From positions 22,662 to 86,661 of the forward strand of contig NZ_JALHLF010000008.1 in NCBI RefSeq assembly GCF_022832435.1: 64,000 nucleotides of DNA, in the 5' to 3' direction. Numbering within the stretch: position 1 is the stretch's first letter; the number at the start of each line of letters is the position of its first letter. This DNA is from Novosphingobium organovorum. GTDB lineage: Bacteria; Pseudomonadota; Alphaproteobacteria; Sphingomonadales; Sphingomonadaceae. Positions 43,535 to 51,036 of this stretch are shown here, one piece after another. The notes under the pieces were generated by a model, which worked only from the letters and a program-made list of their open reading frames with translations, was not told the DNA's origin and did not search any database. Both the position numbers and the translations under genes were made by a program.

Positions 43535-43900
43535 GTGTTGAGGAAACTGGGGGCAGAATTGCTCGGAGCGTTCTGGCTGGTGTTCGGGGGATGCGGCGCG
43601 GCGGTGCTGGCCGCGACTTTTCCGCAGCTGGGAACGGCTTTGCCGGGGATCCGCTGGCCTTTGGTCTGACAGTGCTGGCGATGGCCTATGCGGTGGGCGG
43701 TATTTCGGGCGGGCATTTCAACCCGGCGGTGTCGCTCGGAATAGCGATCGCGGGGCGCTTTGCCTGGAAGGACGTGGTGCCCTACTGGATCGCGCAAGTG
43801 GCAGGAGCGGTGCTGGCCGTCGCCGCGCTCTATACGATCGCTTCGGTCAATCCGGCCCGTTTGACCGGCGTCGTCTTGTTCGCGCAGACCGCCGTGCGCC
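43535..43900 (+). pseudogene. aqpZ: Decayed aquaporin Z
   Basis: Translation in one frame gives [19 protein letters not shown] and [18 protein letters not shown], the AqpZ N-terminus, then stops at 43669. The homology continues in another frame from about 43655 ([20 protein letters not shown], then [11 protein letters not shown] with the first NPA box). At about 43850 the end of the first repeat (LYTIAS) runs straight into the second NPA box, [14 protein letters not shown], then homology ends. About 100 residues between the repeats and the C-terminal helices are missing. A good ribosome site survives, so the decay is probably recent. A single-base error could explain the frameshift but not the deletion. 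Confidence 0.88.
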
Positions 43901-43951
43901 ATCAACCTTGTCCACTTTGCCGTGTGAGTCATGGCGCGGAGTGTCCGGTTT

Positions 43952-44866
43952 CTACGTCTCCTGCTCGCGCGGATGGGCGTGCCGGTAAACGTCGAGCAAG
44001 GTGGCCGCATCGACCTTGGTGTAGATCTGGGTCGAGCCGAGCGAGGCGTGGCCGAGCAGTTCCTGAAGCGAACGCAGGTCCGCGCCCGCACCCAGCAGGT
44101 GCGTGGCAAAACTGTGGCGCAGCGCGTGCGGGGTCGCGCTTTGCGGCAGGCCAAGCGCGGTGCGCGCGCGCGCCATCGCCTTCTGGACGAGGCCGGGAGC
44201 CAGCGGCCCGCCCTTGGCGCCGCGAAACAGCGCCCCCTCGCGCTCGATCGGCCAGGGGCATTTCGCGAGGTAATCCTCGATCGCGGCGCGCACGATCGGC
44301 AGGATGGGCACCACGCGTGGCTTGCCGCCCTTGCCGGTGACGCGCAGCGTCTCGCCCAGTGGATGGTCCGCGCCGGTCAGCGACAGGGCTTCGGCAATGC
44401 GCAGGCCCGCCCCGTAGAGCAGCACCAGCACTGCGCGGTCGCGCGCGCCGATCCAGTCCTCGCGCGCAAGCCCATCGACCATGTCGGCCAGGCCCGCCGC
44501 CTCATCGGGCGTGACCGGACGGGGCAGGCCCTTCTTGACGCGCGGGCCCCGCAGGCGCGGTGCGGCGGGGGCGGCATCCCCCGCCTGATCGCGGGCAAAG
44601 ATGAGGAACGCCTTGAGCGCGGAAAGCTCGCGCGCGGCCGAGACATTGGAGAGCCCGTCCTCACGCCGCGCGGCCAGCTGGCGGCGCAGGTCGGCGGTGT
44701 CGAGCCGGGCGAGGGTGGGCCAGTCGGTTTCCACCCCGATCGTCACGCCCTGACGGTCAAGCAGGCGCGCCGCCGCGGCGCGATAGGCGCGAACGGTGTG
44801 CGGGCTGCGGCGGCGGTTGTGTTCCAGATGATGGCCCCAGGCCTCCAGAACGTCGCTGCGTTTCAC
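43952..44866 (-). CDS. xerC: Tyrosine recombinase XerC
   Basis: XerC with XerD resolves chromosome dimers at dif. The 304-residue product has an N-terminal SAM-like core-binding domain and the catalytic residues Arg (GAGLRIAE, about 156), Lys (VTGKGGKPR, about 179), His-x-x-Arg (HALR, 247/250), His (LGHASL, 273) and Tyr (QIYTKV, 282). The start is a GTG at 44866 overlapping the hemW stop (GTGA). It is the last gene of rph-rdgB-hemW-xerC. Position in this housekeeping operon argues for XerC rather than a mobile-element integrase. Confidence 0.93.
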   Translation of the reverse strand: MKRSDVLEAWGHHLEHNRRRSPHTVRAYRAAAARLLDRQGVTIGVETDWPTLARLDTADLRRQLAARREDGLSNVSAARELSALKAFLIFARDQAGDAAPAAPRLRGPRVKKGLPRPVTPDEAAGLADMVDGLAREDWIGARDRAVLVLLYGAGLRIAEALSLTGADHPLGETLRVTGKGGKPRVVPILPIVRAAIEDYLAKCPWPIEREGALFRGAKGGPLAPGLVQKAMARARTALGLPQSATPHALRHSFATHLLGAGADLRSLQELLGHASLGSTQIYTKVDAATLLDVYRHAHPREQET

Positions 44867-46041
44867 GCCTGCGCGTTCCCACCCGAAACGAGGTTTTCGG
44901 GCACCAGTTCGCCGAGCAGCCCGTCGAGCAGCGCCATACCCGCCTCGGCGATGCCGATCCGGGCGCCCTCACGCCAGACGAGCCCCTGATCTTCGTAGAA
45001 CGCGGCCTTGGCATCATGGCACAGGTCCGTAGGCGCAAGACCGAAACGCGCCGCCAGCGCCGCGAGATCGACGCCTTCGCGTAGCCGCAGTCCCATCAGC
45101 ATCGCCTCGGACGCCTGCTCGCACCGGTCGAGGGCACGGGTTTCGACGATGCCGTGGTCCGTCTTCTCGAACGCGGCAAGCCAGTTCTCGGGCTTGCGAT
45201 GGCGCACGGTGGCTGCGTTGGCGCGCCGGCCATGCGCGCCGGGGCCGATCCCGCAATAGTCCTGGTAGCGCCAGTAGGTAAGGTTGTGGCGGCTTTCCTC
45301 GCCGGGGCGGGCGTGGTTGCTGATTTCGTAGGCGGGAAGGCCAGCGGCCGCAGTGCGCTCGCGCGTCAGCGCGAACATGTCGGCGCAGCTGTCCTCGTCG
45401 AGCGGGAGAAAATCGCCTTTGCGCACCATCGTTTCAAAACGCGTGCCGGGCTCGATGGTCAGCTGGTAGAGCGAGAGGTGGCCGGTCCCATAAGCGAGCG
45501 CGCGCGCCAGTTCGGCGTCCCACTGCTCCAGTGTCTGCCCTGGGCGGGCGTAGATCAGGTCGAAGCTCACGCGGTCGAAATGGGTCTGCGCGACCTCGAG
45601 CGCGGCAAGGCCTTCCGACGCGTCGTGCAGGCGCCCCAGAAACCGCAGCGTGGCATCGTCGAGCGCCTGCAGTCCGAGCGAAACCCGGTTGATCCCCGCG
45701 CTTGCGAGCGCCGCGTAGTTCGCCGCCTCGACTGAGGAGGGATTGCCTTCCAGCGTGATTTCGATGCCCGGTTCGAAGCCCCACAGCCGCTCGGCTTCCT
45801 CGAGCAGCCGCGCAACGAGCGCGGGCGGCATCAGCGAGGGCGTGCCGCCACCAAAGAAGATCGAGCCGAGCGCCTCGTCCGGCGCGCCGCGGGAAACGGC
45901 GGCGTGTTCGTGGCGCATGTCGGCGCGCATCGCGGCTTCCATCCCGGCCATGTCCACGCGCTCGCGGACATGGCTGTTGAAGTCGCAATAGGGGCACTTT
46001 GCGAGGCAGAAGGGCCAATGGATGTAAAGCGCGCGGGCCAT
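44863..46041 (-). CDS. hemW: Radical SAM haem chaperone HemW
   Basis: HemW, formerly called HemN-like coproporphyrinogen oxidase, inserts haem into respiratory proteins. The 392-residue product has the radical-SAM cluster motif CLAKCPYC (Cys 12, 16, 19), FFGGGTPSLM, VSLGLQALDDATLRFLGR and a C-terminal HemN-like domain with WRYQDYCGIGPGAHG. It lacks the extra N-terminal Cys typical of true HemN. It is packed 9 bp after rdgB and overlaps xerC. Confidence 0.94.
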   Translation of the reverse strand: MARALYIHWPFCLAKCPYCDFNSHVRERVDMAGMEAAMRADMRHEHAAVSRGAPDEALGSIFFGGGTPSLMPPALVARLLEEAERLWGFEPGIEITLEGNPSSVEAANYAALASAGINRVSLGLQALDDATLRFLGRLHDASEGLAALEVAQTHFDRVSFDLIYARPGQTLEQWDAELARALAYGTGHLSLYQLTIEPGTRFETMVRKGDFLPLDEDSCADMFALTRERTAAAGLPAYEISNHARPGEESRHNLTYWRYQDYCGIGPGAHGRRANAATVRHRKPENWLAAFEKTDHGIVETRALDRCEQASEAMLMGLRLREGVDLAALAARFGLAPTDLCHDAKAAFYEDQGLVWREGARIGIAEAGMALLDGLLGELVPENLVSGGNAQA

Positions 46042-46050
46042 GGCCGCAGT

Positions 46051-46680
46051 CTAGCCCTCGAACTGCTCCGCGACCAGCTTGGCAAACGCGTCGGCGCGGT
46101 GGCTCATCACCTGCTTTTGCGCCGGGTCAAGCTGGGCGAACGTGACATCCTTGCCGTTGGGCACGAACACGGGGTCATAGCCGAACCCCAGCGTGCCGCG
46201 CGGCGGCCACGAGAAGGTGCCCTCGACGCGGCCTTCGTAGACGACTTCCTCGCCATCGGGCCAGGCGATCGCCAGCGTACAGGAAAACCAGCACGAACGG
46301 TCGACGTCAGGGCCCTGTTCGGCGAGCAGGCCTTCAACCTTGCCCATCGCCATGTACCAGTCGCGCCCCTCGGGGCCTTCGAACCACTGCCGCTCGGCCC
46401 AGTCGGCAGTGTAGACACCGGGGCGACCGCCGAGTGCGGTGACCGAAAGCCCGCTGTCATCCGACAGCGCGGGCAGGTTGGCGGCCTTGGCCGCCGCGTG
46501 CGCCTTGAGCAGCGCGTTTTGCGCAAAGGTGGTGCCGGTCTCCTCGGGCTCGGGCAGGCCGAGCTGCCCGGCGGAAACGCATTCCAGTCCGTAAGGGGCA
46601 AGGAGGGCGCTGATTTCTTTCAGCTTGCCCGCATTGTGCGTGGCGATGACGAGTTTGCCGTGATCGAGCTTGCGGGTCAT
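46051..46680 (-). CDS. rdgB: XTP/dITP diphosphatase RdgB (HAM1)
   Basis: RdgB removes deaminated purine nucleotides (dITP, XTP) from the pool. The 209-residue product has VIATHNAGKLKEISALL, the metal-binding EETGTTFAQNALLKA, SDDSGLSVTALGG and GFGYDPVFVP followed by SHRADAF, matching the Ham1 family throughout. It lies 29 bp after rph. Confidence 0.97.
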   Translation of the reverse strand: MTRKLDHGKLVIATHNAGKLKEISALLAPYGLECVSAGQLGLPEPEETGTTFAQNALLKAHAAAKAANLPALSDDSGLSVTALGGRPGVYTADWAERQWFEGPEGRDWYMAMGKVEGLLAEQGPDVDRSCWFSCTLAIAWPDGEEVVYEGRVEGTFSWPPRGTLGFGYDPVFVPNGKDVTFAQLDPAQKQVMSHRADAFAKLVAEQFEG

Positions 46681-46709
46681 GGAGCCCTCCTCTGGTCCTC
46701 TTGCGCGGC

Positions 46710-47426
46710 TTACTTGCCGGTGGCCTTGGCCTGCTCGGCGAAGATCCGCTCGCAGCCGATGCGGGCGAGACGCAGGAGGCGCAGCAGCCCTTCCTCGTCG
46801 TACGTCGCGCCCTCGGCGGTGGCCTGGACTTCGGCGATCTTGCCGCCTTCGATCAGCACGAAGTTGGCGTCGGCATCGGCCGAGCTGTCCTCGATGTAGT
46901 CGAGGTCGAGCACCGGAGTGCCGTCACAGATGCCGCAGGAGATCGCGGCAACGCGCCCGGTGATCGGGTCTTCCTTGATCTTGCCTTCGGCCATCAGCTT
47001 GTCGACCGCGAGACGAAGCGCGATCCAAGCACCCGAGATCGAGGCGGTGCGGGTGCCACCATCGGCCTGGAGCACGTCGCAATCGAGCACGATCTGGCGC
47101 TCGCCCAGCTTCTTCATGTCGACCACGGCGCGCAAGCTACGGCCGATCAGGCGCTGGATTTCCTGCGTGCGCCCCGACTGCTTGCCCTTGGCGGCCTCAC
47201 GGCTGCCACGGGTGTGCGTGGCGCGGGGCAGCATCGAGTATTCGCCCGTGACCCAGCCTTCACCCTTGCCGCGCAGGAACGGGGGCACCTTTTCCTCGAC
47301 CGAGGCGGTGACGAGGACGCGCGTGTCGCCAAAGGCGATCAGCACCGATCCCTCGGCGTGCTTGGTGAAACCGGTCTGGATTTCGATGGCGCGCATCTCG
47401 TCGGGCGCACGGCCGGAAGGTCGCAT
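46710..47426 (-). CDS. rph: Ribonuclease PH
   Basis: RNase PH trims tRNA 3' ends phosphorolytically. The 238-residue product begins [20 protein letters not shown] and carries [34 protein letters not shown] and [16 protein letters not shown], all diagnostic. The ATG at 47426 has AGG 8 nt upstream; longer in-frame readings are shadows of hrcA. It is divergent from hrcA across 73 bp, the usual alphaproteobacterial arrangement. Confidence 0.97.
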   Translation of the reverse strand: MRPSGRAPDEMRAIEIQTGFTKHAEGSVLIAFGDTRVLVTASVEEKVPPFLRGKGEGWVTGEYSMLPRATHTRGSREAAKGKQSGRTQEIQRLIGRSLRAVVDMKKLGERQIVLDCDVLQADGGTRTASISGAWIALRLAVDKLMAEGKIKEDPITGRVAAISCGICDGTPVLDLDYIEDSSADADANFVLIEGGKIAEVQATAEGATYDEEGLLRLLRLARIGCERIFAEQAKATGK

Positions 47427-47467
47427 GAAAAATACCTTTCGTGATTTTGTGCCGCCCCCTACGCGCA

Positions 47468-47498
47468 TTAGGCTTGAGGCTGCAAGAGCAGAGCCTAA
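47468..47498. promoter_or_regulatory. Inverted repeat directly before hrcA (candidate HrcA operator)
   Basis: TTAGGCT (47468-47474) and AGCCTAA (47492-47498) are perfect inverted arms two bases before the hrcA start, with CTGC-AAGA-GCAG inside. The outer TTAG...CTAA resembles the ends of the CIRCE element, but the rest differs and the spacing is longer. A CTTG 17 bp before CCTAAAAT overlaps it and weakly resembles a heat-shock promoter. Confidence 0.4.
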
Positions 47499-47499
47499 A

Positions 47500-48555
47500 A
47501 TGTCGCCCATCATGCCCGTCCCGCCGATCCACGAATTGACCACCCGCGCCCGCGATATCTTTCGCCTCGTCGTTGAAGGGTATCTCGAAACCGGCACGCC
47601 CGTGGGCTCCAAGGCGCTGGCGGGATCGGGCGGGGTGAACCTGTCGCCCGCCTCGATCCGCTCGGTGCTGGCCGATCTCGAATCGCTTGGGCTGCTGGCC
47701 GCGCCGCACACCAGCGCGGGCCGCCTGCCGACCGAGGCGGGCCTGAGGCTCTTCGTCGACGGGATCATGCAGATGGCCGAACCCAGCGCACAGGAACGTC
47801 AGGCGATCGAGGCGCAGTTGTCCGCGCCCGGCCCGATCGAGGCCGCGCTTGAGGCGACCAGCATGCTGCTTTCCAGCCTGACCTCGAGCGCAGGGCTGGT
47901 CATGGTGCCGCGCCGCGAACCGCGCCTCAGCCATCTCCAGTTCGTGCCGCTGGGGCCGGGCCGGGCGCTGGCGGTGGTGGTGGGCGATGACGGCGCGGTG
48001 GAGAACCGCGTGCTCGACCTGCCCGAAGCGCTGGGCACGGGGAGCCTCGAGGCTGCCTCGAATTTCATCAGCGCGCACTTGTGTGGTCGCACCTTCGGTG
48101 AGGCAGCGGGGCTGATGCAGGCCGAGATCGCCTCGGGCAAGAGCGCGCTCGACGATGCGAGCCGCGAACTGGTCGAACGCGGCATCGCGGTGTGGAGCGC
48201 GGACGCCATGGCACGTCCGGTGCTGATCGTGCGCGGGCAGGCCAACCTGCTCGACGAAAGCACCTTGGTCGACCTTGAACGCGTGCGCTCGCTGCTCGAC
48301 GATCTGGAGAACAAGCAGTCGGTCGCCCAGCTTCTGGAGACCGCGCGCGAGGCGAAGTCGACGCGCATCTTCATCGGCTCGGAAAACCGGCTTTTTGCGT
48401 TGTCCGGGTCCTCGGTGATCGCCTCACCCTACCGCGACCGTGAGGGCCGGGTGGTCGGAGTGGTGGGGGTTATCGGCCCGACGCGGTTGAATTATGCGCG
48501 AGTCGTCCCCATGGTGGATTTCACTGCCCGTAGCCTGGGCAAGCTTATCGGATAG
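47500..48555 (+). CDS. hrcA: Heat-inducible transcription repressor HrcA
   Basis: HrcA represses groESL and related heat-shock genes by binding CIRCE. The 351-residue product has an N-terminal winged helix ([27 protein letters not shown], then [18 protein letters not shown]) with [14 protein letters not shown] after it, and a C-terminal GAF-like domain ending [16 protein letters not shown]. The ATG at 47500 is used; ATG 47512 (MPVPP) is an alternative. grpE follows after 17 bp. Confidence 0.96.
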   Translation: MSPIMPVPPIHELTTRARDIFRLVVEGYLETGTPVGSKALAGSGGVNLSPASIRSVLADLESLGLLAAPHTSAGRLPTEAGLRLFVDGIMQMAEPSAQERQAIEAQLSAPGPIEAALEATSMLLSSLTSSAGLVMVPRREPRLSHLQFVPLGPGRALAVVVGDDGAVENRVLDLPEALGTGSLEAASNFISAHLCGRTFGEAAGLMQAEIASGKSALDDASRELVERGIAVWSADAMARPVLIVRGQANLLDESTLVDLERVRSLLDDLENKQSVAQLLETAREAKSTRIFIGSENRLFALSGSSVIASPYRDREGRVVGVVGVIGPTRLNYARVVPMVDFTARSLGKLIG

Positions 48556-48572
48556 CTGGAACCAAAGACGAA

Positions 48573-49151
48573 ATGACGGACAACAAGACACAGCCGCCCC
48601 TGGACGCTGAAATCGCGAAGGAGCTGGACGGCGTGCCCGAGGAATTGCTCGACAACGGCGAGACGGATGGCAACGGCATGGAAGACGAACTGGCCCGGTT
48701 GCGTGAACAGCTCGAGGCCTCGCGCCAGGAAACGCTTTACGCCCGCGCCGAGATGCAGAACGTGCGCCGCCGGCTCGAAAAGGACATCGTCGACGCGCGC
48801 AACTACGCCGCGACCGGGTTTGCCCGCGACATCCTCTCGGTCGCCGACAATCTTGCCCGCGCGCTTTCGGCGATCCCCGCCGACCAGCGCGAGGATGAGA
48901 AGGTCAAGGTCATCGTGACCGGTATCGAGGCGACCAACCGCGAGATCGAGAAGGCCTTCACCAACAACGGGATCACGCGCATCGCCTCGCTCGGCCTGCC
49001 GCTCGACCCCAACCAGCACCAGGCGATGATCGAGGTTCCCTCGGCCGACGCCGAGCCCGGCACCGTCGTGCAGGAGCTTCAGGCCGGTTACATGATCAAG
49101 GACCGCCTGCTGCGCCCGGCAATGGTCGCGGTCGCCAAGAAGCCCGACTGA
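48573..49151 (+). CDS. grpE: Nucleotide exchange factor GrpE
   Basis: GrpE releases ADP from DnaK. The 192-residue product has an acidic, disordered N-terminus, a long helical region (LARLREQLEASRQETLYARAEMQN) and a C-terminal beta domain with NQHQAMIEVPSADAEPGTVVQELQ. That domain ends in the family pattern GYMIKDRLLRPAMVAVAK. It is co-transcribed with hrcA and followed by an intrinsic terminator. Confidence 0.97.
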   Translation: MTDNKTQPPLDAEIAKELDGVPEELLDNGETDGNGMEDELARLREQLEASRQETLYARAEMQNVRRRLEKDIVDARNYAATGFARDILSVADNLARALSAIPADQREDEKVKVIVTGIEATNREIEKAFTNNGITRIASLGLPLDPNQHQAMIEVPSADAEPGTVVQELQAGYMIKDRLLRPAMVAVAKKPD

Positions 49152-49203
49152 GGTCGGATCACCCTTACAGGGCGCAGCTGCGATGGCCGCGGCGCCCGGC
49201 AAG

Positions 49204-49230
49204 ACGGCGCTCCCGCTGGGGGCGCCGTTT
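49204..49230 (+). terminator. Terminator of hrcA-grpE
   Basis: ACGGCGC(T)CCC-GCT-GGG(G)GCGCCGT followed by TT forms a GC-rich stem 52 bp after the grpE stop. The T-run is short. Confidence 0.65.
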
Positions 49231-49346
49231 CGCGTTTCAAGAGCCTTCGTCGCGGGCCCGGACCAGCTTGCCTCGCGCCTTTTCCCGGAACCACCCGGCC
49301 GAGGGGCCGTTAGCTTTGGTAACACGAAGACAACGGAGACATTGGG

Positions 49347-49616
49347 ATGCGACAGGTTTCGAAATGGGTGCTGCCCGCCTTGACGGTGTTTTCTTTCGCG
49401 ATGGCGGGCTGCGCGAGCAACTATGCCGGCGAAGGCGCACTGGCGGGCGGCGCGGTCGGCGCCGGTATTGGCGCGGCGACCGGCGGTGATGTCGGCACGG
49501 GCGCCGCAATCGGGGCTGCGGCCGGTGCGGTCGCTGGCTCGCAGGTCAACAAGAAAGAGAAGGGCTGCTACAAGGTAGACCGGTACGGCGAACGTTACTG
49601 GGATCGCGATTGCTGA
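49347..49616 (+). CDS. Small glycine-zipper lipoprotein
   Basis: The 89-residue product has a signal with lipobox AMAGC (Cys about 22). A Gly/Ala-rich stretch of GxxxG repeats (GGAVGAGIGAATGG, GAAIGAAAGAVAGS) typical of glycine-zipper outer-membrane lipoproteins follows. The short charged tail YKVDRYGERYWDRDC includes two Cys. Related small proteins are common in proteobacterial envelopes but their role is unclear. It is flanked by terminators on both sides and so forms a single-gene unit. Confidence 0.85.
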   Translation: MRQVSKWVLPALTVFSFAMAGCASNYAGEGALAGGAVGAGIGAATGGDVGTGAAIGAAAGAVAGSQVNKKEKGCYKVDRYGERYWDRDC

Positions 49617-49659
49617 TCTTCGGCGTTGCCGTTTAGCCGGTGGCGGCCGGCGAACCAGC

Positions 49660-49693
49660 AGGGCGTGGTATCTCGCGGATACCGCGCCCTTTT
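49660..49693 (+). terminator. Rho-independent terminator of the glycine-zipper gene
   Basis: AGGGCGTGGTATC pairs with GATACCGCGCCCT (one G-T wobble) around TCGCG and is followed by TTT. A 13-bp stem with T-run, 44 bp after the stop codon. Confidence 0.85.
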
Positions 49694-49713
49694 GCGCTTG
49701 CGCGCCTCACCCG

Positions 49714-50160
49714 TCATTTCCGAAAGGGGAGGATCGCCTCATAAGCGGCAAGCGGCGGCGCCCCGGCCACCGCGATGCCCCGGCCCAGGAGGAACGTGTG
49801 GCGCACGATCTCGGCCTGCTGTTCGAGCCCGTAGCGCGCCAATGGCCAGCCCGGATGCAACGCATAGGCATAGCGGCAAAACGGATGGCGCCGCGTTGGC
49901 AGATAGAAGCGCCCCTTGCTTTGCGCCTGCCAGACATGCGTCATCTCGTGGATGAACAGCCCTTGCAGGTCGATCGACGCCGTCGCGAAATCATCGCGGT
50001 AGAGCGGTGAGTGCGGGTGAAAGTGGAGGTGCCCGCACGGAGCCATGACGGTGTTGGCGGGCTGGGCGAAGAACCACCGGCTGCGGCGTATTCGAACGAT
50101 GTCATAGGCGATGGCCGCACCGAACACCGAGGTGGCGAGCGCAACCTCGCCCGCGCTCAA
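49714..50160 (-). CDS. Vgr-related protein with HExxH metallopeptidase-like motif
   Basis: The product contains GEVALATSVFGAAIAYDIVRI, HLHFHPHSPLYRDDF, LFIHEMTHVWQAQ with an HExxH zinc-type motif, and ARYGLEQQAEIVRHTFLL. This pattern is shared by sphingomonad proteins annotated as vgr-related; a third zinc ligand may be the Glu in EQQAE. No signal peptide is seen. The start is uncertain: a TTG at 50160 gives 148 residues, while the frame stays open to a CTG at 50235 that overlaps the copper-chaperone stop. The catalytic role is unproven. Confidence 0.75.
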   Translation of the reverse strand: MSAGEVALATSVFGAAIAYDIVRIRRSRWFFAQPANTVMAPCGHLHFHPHSPLYRDDFATASIDLQGLFIHEMTHVWQAQSKGRFYLPTRRHPFCRYAYALHPGWPLARYGLEQQAEIVRHTFLLGRGIAVAGAPPLAAYEAILPFRK

Positions 50161-50231
50161 CCCGCGCTCGCCGCCGGGCGGGCAGGAGGGCGCATCAGAT
50201 CGCGCTGGCGCCGCCGGTCCGGGGGGCTGCG

Positions 50232-50843
50232 TCAGGTGTGCATACCTTCCATGGACCCATGATCCATCGAGCCGTGGTCCATCGAGCCGTGATCCATGAT
50301 GGGCTCGCTGCCCGACGGCATTCCTTTGCCCATCGTCTCGATCGTGAGCGGGAGGGAGAGCTTGTCGCCCCCGGCGAACGTCAGCGTCATTTCGGTCGTG
50401 CCGCCGCTCTTGAGGCTCTTGTCGAGCCCGAACGCCATTACGTGGTAGCCGCCGGGTGCGAAAGTGATCGTGGCGCCGGGCGCGACGGGCAGGCTCTTGA
50501 CCGAGGCCATCGTGCCCCCCCTGGTCTCGTGCATCTGGGCTTCGCTTGCCCCTTCGATGTGGACGCCAACCAGCTCGACCGGGGCCGTGCCGGTGTTGGT
50601 GAAGCGGAAATAGACCCCGGCGGGACGGCCAGGAATGACCGGCAGGACGAGCCGTCCGGCCTGGGCGCTGGTGCCCGGCTTGGCGTCGGGTCCCATCGCC
50701 TCGCCGGTCATCGCGCCCATCGGCGCCATGGCCGCCGCGCCGGCGCTCGCTTCGGGGGTGGGCGTGTCCTTCTGCTGGCATCCGCCAAGCGCCGCAAGCA
50801 CCAGCGGCAGGGCGGAAAAGGCTGCAATTTGGCGGATATGCAT
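50232..50843 (-). CDS. PCu(A)C-type copper chaperone lipoprotein with Met/His-rich tail
   Basis: The 203-residue product has a signal with lipobox ALGGC (Cys about 22), then a Met/Ala-rich linker. A PCu(A)C domain follows whose copper ligands are visible as MHETRGGTM and, further on, GGYHVM (the HxnMx21-22HxM pattern). Such periplasmic proteins deliver Cu(I) to cytochrome oxidase. Unusually, the C-terminus is an extra tail of three MDHGS repeats ending MEGMHT, likely a second copper site. The ATG at 50843 opens the signal peptide. It is divergent from dnaK. Confidence 0.9.
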   Translation of the reverse strand: MHIRQIAAFSALPLVLAALGGCQQKDTPTPEASAGAAAMAPMGAMTGEAMGPDAKPGTSAQAGRLVLPVIPGRPAGVYFRFTNTGTAPVELVGVHIEGASEAQMHETRGGTMASVKSLPVAPGATITFAPGGYHVMAFGLDKSLKSGGTTEMTLTFAGGDKLSLPLTIETMGKGMPSGSEPIMDHGSMDHGSMDHGSMEGMHT

Positions 50844-50905
50844 GGTCGATCGGTCCTTCTTTGCATCCGGTTCGGGCGCGGTTTGGCTAATGCCATCGCA
50901 ATGGT

Positions 50906-50937
50906 CTTGTTCCAAGAAAAACCGCACCTATATCCCG
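50906..50937 (+). promoter_or_regulatory. Heat-shock (sigma-32) promoter of dnaK
   Basis: CTTG (50906-50909), a 17-bp spacer and CCTATATCCCG (50927-50937) match the alphaproteobacterial RpoH consensus CTTG-N17/18-CYTATNTNNG. It lies about 100 bp upstream of the dnaK start and predicts a leader of about 90 nt. Confidence 0.8.
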
Positions 50938-50961
50938 CTTCGACGACGTGAACGTCACGAG

Positions 50962-51006
50962 CCGCACAAGCCGCCTTGCCTCCAATCAGGGAGGCGATCC
51001 GTGCGG
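50962..51006 (+). promoter_or_regulatory. Hairpin in the dnaK leader
   Basis: CCGCAC (50962-50967) pairs with GTGCGG (51001-51006), and inside it GCCTCC (50978-50983) pairs with GGAGGC (50990-50995). The structure lies between the heat-shock promoter and the dnaK ribosome site (GAGG, 51023-51026) without covering it. Confidence 0.55.
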
Positions 51007-51036
51007 TGTCAACCTTTGACGTGAGGATTGGGGATA

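Noticed and set aside
43668-44340. A full-length novel gene continuing from the aqpZ second frame to 44340
   Set aside because: After about 43900 the frame runs antisense through xerC and shows no homology of its own.
43952-44866. XerC-type recombinase as evidence of an integrated element beside the broken aqpZ
   Set aside because: It overlaps hemW and belongs to the conserved rph-rdgB-hemW-xerC operon; no attachment-site duplication or phage genes are present.
44863-46041. Oxygen-independent coproporphyrinogen oxidase HemN
   Set aside because: The cysteine motif and length fit HemW, the haem chaperone, rather than true HemN.
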